A stretch of 64,000 bases of DNA from Paenibacillus pedocola (GCF_031599675.1 NZ_CP134223.1:1550001-1614000), one strand, 5' to 3'. Shown: positions 29,255 to 38,053, numbered from the stretch's first letter. Made by a program: numbers and translations. The notes: generated from the sequence alone by a model not told the origin.

Positions 29255-29482
29255 AACTCTTTTACTGGATTGAATAGTTCCCGATGAAACTGGGGTTTGG
29301 CCTGGATGGATTCAGCATGCCTGGTACTGCGCAGCGTGTAGTCATTTTTATTTTATGCATTTTTTCGGTTTTAACAAGTTCACTTTTCCAACCATATCTA
29401 CTGGTTTCTTAGGAGAATCCAAAATCGTATGCTTCGCTGACAGTTTGTAGATAAAGTTTGATTTTTTTAAGTATCTAGAGTT
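29255..29482. other. End of block 1, no intact gene
   Basis: About 230 bases between the TetR gene and the junction. On the minus strand 29350-29460 reads YKLSAKHTILDSPKKPVDMV and ends after KPKKCIK; this may be a gene tail, but I do not recognise it and see no start. Confidence 0.35.
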
Positions 29483-29517
29483 ACATCGCATCGTGTCCAT
29501 AACCTCAAAAAATTCGA
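29483..29517 (+). repeat. Junction sequence shared with 31851-31885
   Basis: These 35 bases, ending in TCAAAAAATTCGA, match 31851-31885 at 34 of 35 positions. The left part (ACATCGCATCGTGTCC) is not sigK sequence, so the two fragments share both the same break point in sigK and the same foreign flank. This is what two integrations of elements with the same right end would leave. Confidence 0.75.
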
Positions 29518-30010
29518 TAATACAGGCGAAGACATGGAGGACCTCATCTCCATCGGCACCATCGGGCTGATCAAAGCAATTGAAAGCTACCGGCCCAACA
29601 AGGGCACGAAGCTCGCCACTTTTGCCGCCCGCTGTATAGAAAACGAAATCCTCATGCATTTGAGATCGCTTAAAAAGACCAAAAAGGACGTATCCCTGCA
29701 TGATCCTATAGGGACAGATAAGGAAGGTAACGAAATTACTCTCATCGATATCCTTGGCTCCGATGCGGATGATATTGTTAAGGAAGTCGATCTGAAGATC
29801 GAGAAGAGCAAGATATATCGTAATCTGGATATTCTGGATGAACGGGAGAAGGAAGTTGTGGTTGGACGGTTTGGACTGGATACCGGTGGGGAAGAGCGGA
29901 CGCAGCGGGAAATTGCGAAGGAACTTGGGATAAGCCGGAGTTATGTGTCGCGGATTGAGAAAAGGGCGCTCATGAAGCTTTATCATGAGTTTTATAAGGC
30001 GAAGCGTTGA
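29498..30010 (+). pseudogene. sigK: sigK 3' fragment, copy B
   Basis: From [13 protein letters not shown] to the stop this frame is open and encodes sigma-K without the pro-sequence and the start of region 2. By hand alignment to 19368-19860 there are about 6 mismatches over the first 310 bases but about 26 over the last 186, nearly all silent. No start or ribosome site precedes the junction, so it should not be expressed as sigma factor. It is followed by the same hairpin as intact sigK. Confidence 0.9.
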
Positions 30011-30017
30011 CTTTTGA

Positions 30018-30058
30018 AAGTGACTTGTCTGCGGATGAGTCGCTTTTTATTTTTATAT
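30018..30058 (+). terminator. Copy of the sigK terminator
   Basis: AAAGTGACT / AGTCGCTTTTT around TGTCTGCGGATG. It differs from the hairpin after intact sigK by only a few paired changes. Confidence 0.7.
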
Positions 30059-30113
30059 ACGCAGGGTATGAGTGTAAATAAATATATAATCTCCTGTTCA
30101 ATTGTTATGTGCT

Positions 30114-30380
30114 ATGAAAATCACGAAAAGTATCAGAGATATGTTTTCGTTGTTACCCATAGATTATATTTATATCCACGCTATGGATTCTGTGCTAAAC
30201 CCAGCGACCGGATACAATGAAGATTGTACAATATTATCAGTGAAAATTGATAAGAATACATTAAATAGATTGAACTTTGAAAGTATTGATTGTTCTGATT
30301 CAATGCAGAACTATAAACATAATATGAAATTTTTAAAAACTGCTGGGTTTAAACCAGTTGCAAAGCTACAAATAACTTAG
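30114..30380 (+). CDS. Small hypothetical protein (88 residues), doubtful
   Basis: The frame MKITKSIRDMFSLLPIDYIY... to KTAGFKPVAKLQIT has a natural-looking composition but I do not recognise it. No good ribosome site stands before ATG 30114 or TTG 30102. It may be the tail of a longer lost gene. It lies in A/T-rich DNA between two sigK-derived pieces. Confidence 0.35.
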   Translation: MKITKSIRDMFSLLPIDYIYIHAMDSVLNPATGYNEDCTILSVKIDKNTLNRLNFESIDCSDSMQNYKHNMKFLKTAGFKPVAKLQIT

Positions 30381-30440
30381 TTTCATGAATGCAATATTTT
30401 ATTGCAGCATCTGCAAAATATAGATTACTACTTATTTATT

Positions 30441-30522
30441 GGGCCGCTTCGCTTTGAAATCCTTAGGGGAAAGAGCGGACGCAGAGGAACTTGTAAGGTT
30501 CTGGGGATCTCTTTGAGGATTT
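30441..30522 (+). pseudogene. sigK: Heavily decayed sigK region-4 remnant
   Basis: The stretch GGCCGCTTCGCTTTGAAATC... GAGCGGACGCAGAGGAAC... TCTGGGGATCTC follows sigK 19715-19797 in order (GGCCGCTTCGGG..., GAGCGGACGCAGCGGGAG..., TCTGGGGATTTC) with substitutions spread throughout. It is far more degraded than the other copies and has lost the reading frame, suggesting an older event. Confidence 0.6.
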
Positions 30523-30572
30523 TTTAATGCTCGAGGCCGAATGGAAATGTGATAAACCAAAATAATTTACTG

Positions 30573-30606
30573 ACCCTGAGAGATGAGTCCGTCAGGGTTT
30601 TGTTTT
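30573..30606 (+). terminator. Terminator-like hairpin
   Basis: ACCCTGA / TCAGGGT with a 12-base loop followed by TTTGTTTT. Confidence 0.65.
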
Positions 30607-30641
30607 AAATTATTTACCTTACATAACGATAAGGATTTATC

Positions 30642-30770
30642 GTGATTCCCAAGTCTTCGAGCCCGAAGGGCATCAAGGAAAATAGCGAAATCTTTGACTT
30701 TGAGCTGACTGATGAAGATATGGGGCGGATTCGCAGGTTGGTACATGGTAAACCCGCTATATGTGAAGCT
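30642..30770 (+). pseudogene. Aldo/keto reductase C-terminal remnant
   Basis: The frame VIPKSSSPKGIKENSEIFDF followed by ELTDEDMGRIRRL is the typical cofactor-binding end of an AKR (IPKS...RI.EN..IFDFEL...DM..I). Everything before the VIPKS motif is missing, so only about 40 codons remain. It is a different subfamily from the AKR at 27535. Confidence 0.7.
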
Positions 30771-31050
30771 AATGAAGCTGTTTATGTAAAGCTAACACTC
30801 CTTGCGCACCATTTCTGGGTATGGAAGGGTACCAGTTGTTGGACGGTGCCTTTTTAGAGCTATATGGTTTCTGATTTATTTGGAAAGGAAAGTCTAAAAA
30901 CTGGCAACGAAGTTTGAAATTAGATTTAACATGTGGATACTAAGTGAACACCATTGAAATCATAAATAATTTATCTGAAAGTCCTTCATAACGGGATTAC
31001 CTATAGTGGGTATTTTGTTATAATATGGATGATTAAACTGGAGGGGGATA

Positions 31051-31596
31051 ATGATGAATTGTTCAAGAAAAGTATTAAAACGCATATCATTCTCGATTTT
31101 ATTAATTATGGTTATTGGAATGAGTACGGCTTGCGACACATCCTCGAAAAATAAGTCTTCTTTTTACGAATCCACTAACAGTACCTCTTTAGGTGATGAA
31201 GATATCCAATCCATTGCTTTAAATTCTACTGAGACAGATGTACTTAATGTTTTTGGTGAACCCGATTTTAAGGATGAAGTGAAATCACCGAAATCTGTGC
31301 ATTACATTTATGGAAAGGAACAGTCCCGTTTCGATGTCGATGTCCTATTAATGAATAATAAGGTAGCGAGATATCATATAGGCAGCACTAAGTATAAAAC
31401 AAACCGGAACATTACGTTAAACAACTCTAAGGAAGATGTCATTTCCGCATATGGTAAGAACTTTTATGCAAGATCCGATACAGGAGCGGAAATAATTGGT
31501 TACTTTGATAAGGTGAATGGCACTAATCTTGAATTTGGATTTTCCAAAAACAAAGTCATTACGATTATTTACTCGTATTATACATATTCTAAATGA
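31051..31596 (+). CDS. Small lipoprotein with two SmpA/BamE-like repeats
   Basis: This 181-residue protein has a signal peptide with lipobox MSTAC (Cys about residue 28) and a polar linker. Two copies of a short module follow: IALNSTETDVLNVFGEPD..VHYIYG, and ITLNNSKEDVISAYGKNF..LEFGF. This alternation is typical of small lipoproteins with the SmpA/BamE/BLIP-like fold. Ribosome site GGAGGGGG precedes ATG 31051/31054. Function unknown. It is the only intact-looking cargo gene of block 2. Confidence 0.7.
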   Translation: MMNCSRKVLKRISFSILLIMVIGMSTACDTSSKNKSSFYESTNSTSLGDEDIQSIALNSTETDVLNVFGEPDFKDEVKSPKSVHYIYGKEQSRFDVDVLLMNNKVARYHIGSTKYKTNRNITLNNSKEDVISAYGKNFYARSDTGAEIIGYFDKVNGTNLEFGFSKNKVITIIYSYYTYSK

Positions 31597-31804
31597 GTTA
31601 CGTAATAATGATGACATTGACTGATAAAGAATATCCGCGGCTGGAGGGGGCCAAGCTTCTCCCGGCAAAATTGGAATAGTGATATTTGGGCATGGCGATC
31701 GTTAGTCAGAGATCAAAATATAAAATTCTAGCCAAGGTCGATATGCGTTTCCAGTTTTGATGAGTTTTCAGATAGACCATTACATATTAGATACAAAACG
31801 CGAA
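31597..31804. other. End of block 2, no gene seen
   Basis: About 200 A/T-rich bases between the lipoprotein gene and the terminator next to the sigK junction. I see no gene or recognisable remnant here. Confidence 0.4.
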
Positions 31805-31849
31805 AATAACCAATTCGTATCGGAAACGATCGTAATTGGTTATTTTTTT
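31805..31849 (+). terminator. Strong terminator at the end of block 2
   Basis: AATAACCAATT and AATTGGTTATT form the outer stem with an inner ATCG-GAAA-CGAT hairpin, followed by TTTTTT. It ends two bases before the repeated junction sequence. Block 3 has a terminator in the same position relative to its sigK fragment. Confidence 0.85.
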
Positions 31850-31850
31850 G

Positions 31851-31885
31851 ACATCGTATCGTGTCCATAACCTCAAAAAATTCGA
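31851..31885 (+). repeat. Junction sequence shared with 29483-29517
   Basis: Second copy of the 35-base junction (one mismatch), containing the foreign left half and the sigK-derived TCAAAAAATTCGA. Confidence 0.75.
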
Positions 31886-32379
31886 CAACACCGGCGAAGA
31901 CATGGAGGATCTCATCTCCATCGGCACCATCGGGCTGATCAAAGCCATCGAGAGCTACCGCCCGAACAAAGGCACGCAGCTCGCCACTTTTGCCGCCAGA
32001 TGTATTGAGAATGAAAATCCTCATGCATTTGAGATCGCTTAAAAAGACCAAAAAAGATGTATCCCTGCATGATCCGATCGGGACGGACAAGGAAGGTAAC
32101 GAGAATACGCTGATCGACATCCTCGGCTCTGACGCGGATGATATTGTTAAAGAAGTGGATCTGAAGATCGAGAAGAGTAAGATTTATCGTAATCTGGATA
32201 TTCTGGATGACCGGGAGAAGGAAGTGGTGGTTGGCCGCTTTGGCCTCGATACCGGCGGGGAAGAGCGGACGCAGCGGGAGATCGCGAAGGAGCTGGGGAT
32301 TTCGCGGAGTTATGTGTCGCGGATTGAGAAGAGGGCGCTGATGAAGCTGTATCATGAGTTTTATAAGGCGAAGCGGTGA
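31866..32379 (+). pseudogene. sigK: sigK 3' fragment, copy C, with a 1-base insertion
   Basis: It runs from [13 protein letters not shown] to the sigK stop. One extra A in GAATGAAAATCC (about 32010-32020) shifts the frame within the codons for IENEIL, so the two halves lie in different frames. It differs from copies A and B by many silent changes (for example GATCCGATCGGGACGGAC) and shares GAGAATACG with copy E. No start or terminator belongs to it. Confidence 0.9.
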
Positions 32380-32383
32380 TTGT

Positions 32384-32587
32384 TCACACATCTTTGATTG
32401 TCCCGTCGTCCTTGACCGCCATTTTCTTGATAAGACGTTGAAGAACTTGCTTCCATACTTGTCTATCATCAACAGCTTGTTCAGCGAAGCGTGAGATTTC
32501 CTTCTTAAAGGCATGGAGTTGTACTTCCGTGTCTTTTTTGGTTTGTAAGCAGTTTGATTTTTTTTGATTTTGAACCAAAAAATCCAC
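32384..32587 (-). pseudogene. Possible serine-recombinase C-terminal remnant
   Basis: The minus-strand frame ends AVDDRQVWKQVLQRLIKKMA, then VKDDGTIKDV and stop, after a charged helical stretch (LHAFKKEISRFAEQ). This is similar to the coiled-coil and closing segment of large serine recombinases (...LL..LI.KIEV..DG.I...). No catalytic or DNA-binding domain remains. It points toward the sigK copy C and stops about 5 bases from it, where an integrase gene of a skin-type element could sit. Assignment rests on a short, low-complexity match and is tentative. Confidence 0.35.
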
Positions 32588-33146
32588 TTTTTAAAAAAGA
32601 AATTCCAGCGTGATTTTCTAATGTCGCAGTTATAATGAAAACAATATAAAACAGGGGGGGATAGGCAAGCTGATTACTGTGATTTAGAAGAAGTTCTTCT
32701 TGCCACGATGGACGTCGTCTCGTTTTTTCCAGATCGCATTATTTTTCAAATAATTGATAGCGCTTTAATTTTGCCAACGCCACTACCCCTCCTACTAATT
32801 AATACTTAATTGAAGGACTTGTTTCCTCCAATCCACATGCCGAATACATCCAGTGTAATGCCTATGATCATGTATGATGCCTTGTTTCCCGTCCTGTTTG
32901 AGTTTATTCGTCACATTGGAGATCATCGTGGCGAAACCTCTCGCCATGGCGATCACGAGGGATCTCAAGTTTCTGGTTAACATATTCACTGATGATCGTT
33001 TTCCTTGCTCTTACCGTTCCTGCTGTTTGTGGTATGTCGAGCTCTGTTCTCACCCCCTCCTAGTCATTCAGGTTTTAAAAGTAGCAAAAGTCTGGGGATG
33101 GGATACTTTGCATTACTTCCCCTATTCTCACGATAAGGAGATTAAC
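32588..33146. other. Upstream region of the SLH-cohesin gene with transposase debris
   Basis: About 560 bases holding a poly-G run (32655-32661), an IS256-like remnant on the minus strand (listed separately), a cre-like sequence at 32755, and the ribosome site ATAAGGAG at 33133-33140. No intact gene is seen. Confidence 0.45.
32810..32995 (-). pseudogene. IS256-family transposase remnant
   Basis: On the minus strand one frame gives SEYVNQKLEIPRDRHGERF and, shifted further on, IIGITLDVFGMWIGGN. These match the order of two IS256/Mutator transposase landmarks (the '.VPRDRxG.F' segment and the '.GI.LDG.K.VLG.WIGEN' segment) but with the sequence between them deleted and a stop and frameshift present. 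Terminal inverted repeats were not found. Confidence 0.5.
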
Positions 33147-34130
33147 ATGAGGAAATTAATCGTAATGTATGTAATTGCAGTCATGATCGTTGCTTGTATA
33201 CCCGGCGCAGGATATGCACAAGGGAATACAGATTTCACTCTGAGTAAAAGTGCAGAAAATGCTTTGCCTGATCAAGTGCTGAAAGTTACGTTGAATGGAA
33301 GCAACTTAAAAGGCCTCTATGCATATGAAGCTTTGATTACGTTCGATCCGGATATTGTTGAGTTGGAGAAGGCGGAATCAAAGTTGGAGGGTTTTTTTAT
33401 ACCGCCAAAGACAGATAACGGAAAAATGACTATAGCCTTCACAAAAATAGGAAAGAAGGCAGGAGAGCAAGGAAGCACAGCCCTGAGTACCATCGTCTTC
33501 AAAGGGAAGGCTCAGGGAAATGCCCATATTAAGCTGGTATCCGTGAAGGCACTGGATCCGAATCTGACAGTAACTGTCTACAGTTATGGAACCAAATTCG
33601 ACGATCTGGCAGGCTATGAGTGGGCAAAGACGGAGATAGAAGCTCTTGCATCTTCGGGAATAATCAAGGGAACGTCAGCTACTACCTTTAGTCCGGGAGA
33701 TAACATCACCAGGGCAGACTTCATTAGCTTGCTGGTTAGGGCATTTAAACTTAATGCAGAAGTAGACGGCAATTTCAATGATGTAGAACAGTCCGACTAT
33801 TATTACAAAGAGGTAGGGATAGCAAAAAAACTTGGAATTGCCCAGGGAACGGGCGACAACCAGTTCGAGCCGAGGAAACGCATATCCAGACAGGATATGA
33901 TGGTGGCAGCCGCACGGGCAATGAAAATTGCCGGAAGAATGCTAGACGAGTCCGTTTCAGACTTAAACAGTTTCAGTGATTCCAGTGAGGTAGCAGCTTA
34001 TGCAGTAAGCCCCTTGGCCCAACTGGTCAAGCAAGGAATCATCAAGGGCTACAATGGCATGATTAAGCCAAATGATACGGCGATAAGAGCGGAAGCAGCC
34101 GTCATCATATACAGGTTATTGAACAAGTAA
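33147..34130 (+). CDS. Cell-surface cohesin protein with three SLH domains
   Basis: This 327-residue secreted protein has a signal peptide (MRKLIVMYVIAVMIVACIPGAGYAQ), one cohesin-like domain (about residues 28-150: VLKVTLNGSNLKGLYAYEALITFDPDIVELEKAES...GSTALSTIVFKGKAQG) and three SLH repeats to the end (IEALASSGIIKGTSATTFSPGDNITRADFISLLVRAF and two more). SLH domains hold proteins on the cell wall, so it can act as a one-site anchoring scaffoldin. ATG 33147 follows ATAAGGAG. The next gene encodes a dockerin-bearing GH43 enzyme, the likely partner. Confidence 0.85.
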   Translation: MRKLIVMYVIAVMIVACIPGAGYAQGNTDFTLSKSAENALPDQVLKVTLNGSNLKGLYAYEALITFDPDIVELEKAESKLEGFFIPPKTDNGKMTIAFTKIGKKAGEQGSTALSTIVFKGKAQGNAHIKLVSVKALDPNLTVTVYSYGTKFDDLAGYEWAKTEIEALASSGIIKGTSATTFSPGDNITRADFISLLVRAFKLNAEVDGNFNDVEQSDYYYKEVGIAKKLGIAQGTGDNQFEPRKRISRQDMMVAAARAMKIAGRMLDESVSDLNSFSDSSEVAAYAVSPLAQLVKQGIIKGYNGMIKPNDTAIRAEAAVIIYRLLNK

Positions 34131-34227
34131 AAAATATGGTGGCATCCGGGGTTACATCAATAGTGCAACAATTAATTAGTAGTCAAATGCAATGGTTAAC
34201 CAACTAATGGATGATGGAGGTCGTTAT

Positions 34228-37200
34228 ATGAAGATATGGAATAAACTGCTCGCAATGATGATGGTTGTAACTCTTACATTCGTATCAAACCCGGCTACGG
34301 TAAGGGTACAGGCTGCAGCAACTACGCTCACTCCAGCATTGGCTAAAACGCCTGGCAACGGCAATCCGCTATTTACACAAAAGTTTGGTGCCGATCCATT
34401 TGCGATGGTTTATAACGGCAGAGTTTATGTGTACATGACAAATGATGTATTGGAGTACAATGCTGACGGGACAGTTAAGGATAACGGTTACAGTAAGATC
34501 AATAAGATTACGGTTGTTTCGTCCGATGATATGGTGAACTGGACAGACCACGGTGAAATCCTTGCAGCCGGGCCACAAGGTGCGGCAAAATGGGCAAACA
34601 ACTCCTGGGCACCGTCGGCTGCACATAAAACGATAGATGGCAAGGAGAAGTTCTTCCTTTATTTTGCGGATAATGGAAGCGGCATTGGTGTGCTCACAGC
34701 GGATAGTCCGATCGGACCATTTACAGATCCAATTGGAAAGCAATTAGTAAGTAGAAGTACTCCTGGGGCTAGTGATGTTACATGGCTGTTTGACCCTGCA
34801 GTACTGGTTGACGATGATGGAAGCGGTTACTTATATTTCGGCGGCGGTATTCCGGCGGGGAAAGATGCTGACCCGGGAACCGCACGTGTTGCTAAGCTTG
34901 GTGCGGATATGATCAGTTTGGATCTGGACGCTAGCGGCGGTACTCTTGGACGAATCAATCCGCCGTGGTTGTTTGAGGATTCAGGCATCCACAAATATAA
35001 CGGGAAGTATTATTACTCCTATTGTACTAACTTCTCTAGCGGGCATCCGTCGGATATCCCTACGGGAACAATTGCCTATATGGTAAGTGACAACCCAATG
35101 GGGCCGTTTACCTTTGTCAAAACAATACTGCCAAACCCTGCTACCTTCTTTGGTGCTGGAGGTAACAACCACCATGCGATTTTTGAATTCAACAACCAGT
35201 GGTATGTAACCTACCACGCGCAGACCCTTGCAAAAGCAATGGCAGAGAGTGGTTTATATCCACAAATGGGCGGGCAACCTCATGGATACCGTAACGCACA
35301 CATCAATAAGGTAAGTTTTGATGCAAACGGAGTCATTCAGAATATTACAGGTGATTATACAGGTGTTCCGCAGTTAAAAAATCTTGATCCCTATACAAGG
35401 GTTGAGGCAGAAACCATAGGTTGGAATGGAGGAATATCCACTGAAAGCAGTACCGAACCCGGAGGTATGGTAAGCAGTATAAATCTGGCTGTGAGCAACA
35501 TAAATGATGGGGACTGGACGGCCGTATCCAAAGTTGATTTTGGAGCTACAGGCGCCGGAACATTTAAAGCCAAGGTTGCAAGTGGTTCGGGCGGCGGAAA
35601 CATAGAGCTGTATCTTGATAGTGCTGATGGCACATTGATCGGGACACTTCCAATTTCCAACACAGGCGGAGAAAATAGTTGGAAGACAAAAACAACAAGT
35701 GTTTCTGGTGCTACAGGAGTCCATGATCTATACATGGTATACAAGGGATCATCAACAGGTAATCTCTTCAAGGTAGATTCTTGGCAGTTCGAGCAAAAGA
35801 GCGCTGCTCATGATCTAGTTGCAATCAACGCATCCATCGATAAACAAAAGATTGATATTGTTTCAGGAACCAATCAGGCAAACATGAAGGTTTCAGCCAT
35901 ATACGCCGATGGAACAAGTACAGAAGTTACTGCTGAGGCCGTTGCAACACCGGAACAAAGTGGTATTGTAAGCATAAATAACGGAGTTGTCACTGGGGTG
36001 GGCTATGGCTCCACAAGCATTGACGTAAACTACGGCGGAAAAACTGACACTTTTAATATACTTGTGAAAGATTTGAACAGTGAACTGACGGTAAAGAAGA
36101 TTACCGTTGACAATGCTTCAGTTGTATTGGATTCTGGCAAAACTGCAACATTTAAAGTAACAGCAGAATATGTTGATGGACAAACGGAAGATGTAACAAA
36201 AACAGCAACTTATAGCAATCCAAGTCCTGCTATTGCGGATGTTGCGGGCGGTACAATAACGGCTAAAGCAAGCGGAACAACCAATGTTACTGTAAGCTTT
36301 AAGGGGGCATTGGGTGCTGCTGTAACAGCTCAAATTACTGTAACTGTCAATACGCCTGCCGTAGTGGCTATTGACGCCGAAACAGCAGCAGAAAACTCAG
36401 TCACTGCCTATGTATATGGCACCATAAACAACCATACCTGGTCGCTTGTTGACGGACAGTCCACGAAAGCTATGTTTTTCGGGCCTAACAATGGGTTCAC
36501 TACGTCAGCTACGGATGCAGCCTCTCTCGCTGTCAATTCCAGACTTGGGTATAAAATCAACTTTACGACTGCAGGAACCTATAACGTTTGGATACTTGTC
36601 AAGACGCTTGGATTCGATTCGGACTCCATCCACGTTGGATTAGATAATCAGTATAAATTCACTAGCAATGGTATTGAGGGTGTTAGCGGTGGTCAGTTTA
36701 AATGGGCTAATATCAGTGGTAACAGCGGCGGTATATTTGGTGGAGCTACTTTGAATGTTACTGCTGGCGAGCATGAATTGAACTTCTGGGGAAGGGAAGA
36801 TGGACTTGCAATAGACCGGATCTATTTAACCACAAGCAGCTCAACCGCAGATCCTGTCTGGCCACCAAGCAATGTATCCGTGACAGGAGTAACACTTGAC
36901 AAGAGTACATTAAGCTTGGCGACAGGTTCAACCGAAACACTTACGGCAACAATAACCCCTGCAGATGCAACAAACAAAACAGTAACCTTCTCATCAAACG
37001 ATACTGGTGTTGCAACCGTAACGGGTGCTGTTTATGATTCTTCAACAGGTACAACAAGTATAACCGTTCATGCAATAGCTGCAGGAAATGCAGTCATTAC
37101 GGTAACAACAGCAGATGGTAATCAAACAGCGGTAAGTAATGTAACGGTAACACCAGCTGTTGAGCCTCAAGTACCTACAGCTGCACTTTCAGCAGACAGC

Positions 37201-38004
37201 AGTGTGAATCCTGGAAGCAGCTTTATAGTGGCAGTAAGCCTGAACAATGCGGAACAAAGGGTTTTTGCCGAGGATATCACCCTGACCTATGATTCCAACA
37301 TATTTGAATATGTGAGTGCGGCAGGTGCAGACAACAGCATCCAGATTGTTACAGAGGACAAAGCCACTGCGGGAAAAGTTAGGCTCATTGCCGCCAATAT
37401 CGGAGGGGTATCTGGAGCGAGCACGCCGGTTCTGAATCTCACCTTCAAGGTAAAGGCCGGTGTTCAGAATACGACCGGAACGATTGCAGCTGCCGGGGCC
37501 AAGCTTGGCATGGCTCCTGAGGGGACCGTGATTGAGGCGGCTCTTAGCAGTAAGAGCATTTCAATAGGCCGTATTGAAGTGGTTGTAGATAAGACAGCTT
37601 TGACAACAACCATTACGAAGGCACAGAGCCTGTATGACGCTTCAGTAGTGGGCACACTGCCTGGTCAATACCCGCAGGCAGCCAAAGATACATTAGGTGC
37701 TGCCATCAACGCAGCAAAAGCTGTAAAAGACAACCAAAGTGCGACACAGTCCCAGGTTGACAGTGCCGTAACTGCACTCATCAGTGCAAAAGAAACCTTC
37801 GAGGCAGCGGTTATTAAGGCAGCGTCTGCAGACCTTAACAATGACAAAATCATCAATGTAGGTGACCTTGCGATTGTAGCTTACTATTACGGCAAGGACT
37901 CCACCAGCCCTGATTGGGCGAAGGCCAAGATCGCCGATCTGAACGGCGATAATAAGGTCGATATTATTGATCTTGCGTATGTTGCAACCAAGATACTCGA
38001 ATAA
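34228..38004 (+). CDS. Secreted modular GH43 enzyme with CBM6, Ig-like, cohesin and dockerin domains
   Basis: This 1258-residue exported protein has a signal peptide (MKIWNKLLAMMMVVTLTFVS...) and then, in order: a GH43 propeller (34320-35380; GADPFAMVYNGRVY, WLFDPAVLVDDDG, WLFEDSGIHKYNG), a CBM6 (35395-35790; RVEAETIGWNGG), two Ig-like Big_2 domains (to 36345), a carbohydrate-binding-like beta-sandwich (36370-36840), a third Big_2 (36880-37150; VTLDKSTLSLATGST), a cohesin (37165-37570), a FIVAR-type helical segment (37590-37820) and a type-I dockerin with two calcium loops (DLNNDKIINVGDL, DLNGDNKVDIIDL). ATG 34228 follows TGGAGG. It probably removes arabinose or xylose from hemicellulose while held by the SLH-cohesin protein upstream. 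Confidence 0.88.
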   Translation: MKIWNKLLAMMMVVTLTFVSNPATVRVQAAATTLTPALAKTPGNGNPLFTQKFGADPFAMVYNGRVYVYMTNDVLEYNADGTVKDNGYSKINKITVVSSDDMVNWTDHGEILAAGPQGAAKWANNSWAPSAAHKTIDGKEKFFLYFADNGSGIGVLTADSPIGPFTDPIGKQLVSRSTPGASDVTWLFDPAVLVDDDGSGYLYFGGGIPAGKDADPGTARVAKLGADMISLDLDASGGTLGRINPPWLFEDSGIHKYNGKYYYSYCTNFSSGHPSDIPTGTIAYMVSDNPMGPFTFVKTILPNPATFFGAGGNNHHAIFEFNNQWYVTYHAQTLAKAMAESGLYPQMGGQPHGYRNAHINKVSFDANGVIQNITGDYTGVPQLKNLDPYTRVEAETIGWNGGISTESSTEPGGMVSSINLAVSNINDGDWTAVSKVDFGATGAGTFKAKVASGSGGGNIELYLDSADGTLIGTLPISNTGGENSWKTKTTSVSGATGVHDLYMVYKGSSTGNLFKVDSWQFEQKSAAHDLVAINASIDKQKIDIVSGTNQANMKVSAIYADGTSTEVTAEAVATPEQSGIVSINNGVVTGVGYGSTSIDVNYGGKTDTFNILVKDLNSELTVKKITVDNASVVLDSGKTATFKVTAEYVDGQTEDVTKTATYSNPSPAIADVAGGTITAKASGTTNVTVSFKGALGAAVTAQITVTVNTPAVVAIDAETAAENSVTAYVYGTINNHTWSLVDGQSTKAMFFGPNNGFTTSATDAASLAVNSRLGYKINFTTAGTYNVWILVKTLGFDSDSIHVGLDNQYKFTSNGIEGVSGGQFKWANISGNSGGIFGGATLNVTAGEHELNFWGREDGLAIDRIYLTTSSSTADPVWPPSNVSVTGVTLDKSTLSLATGSTETLTATITPADATNKTVTFSSNDTGVATVTGAVYDSSTGTTSITVHAIAAGNAVITVTTADGNQTAVSNVTVTPAVEPQVPTAALSADSSVNPGSSFIVAVSLNNAEQRVFAEDITLTYDSNIFEYVSAAGADNSIQIVTEDKATAGKVRLIAANIGGVSGASTPVLNLTFKVKAGVQNTTGTIAAAGAKLGMAPEGTVIEAALSSKSISIGRIEVVVDKTALTTTITKAQSLYDASVVGTLPGQYPQAAKDTLGAAINAAKAVKDNQSATQSQVDSAVTALISAKETFEAAVIKAASADLNNDKIINVGDLAIVAYYYGKDSTSPDWAKAKIADLNGDNKVDIIDLAYVATKILE

Positions 38005-38053
38005 GTGTGAAGATACTATAATTTTAAGAACGCTCATTTGAGCGAACGGGACA

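Noticed and set aside
30740-30805. Short direct repeat around ATGTGAAGCTAATGAAGC
   Set aside because: Only two imperfect units with no spacers; not a CRISPR array or a convincing tandem repeat.
32755-32768. cre-like sequence TGATAGCGCTTTAA
   Set aside because: It has two mismatches to the consensus and lies about 380 bases before the nearest start, so regulation of the SLH-cohesin gene is not supported.
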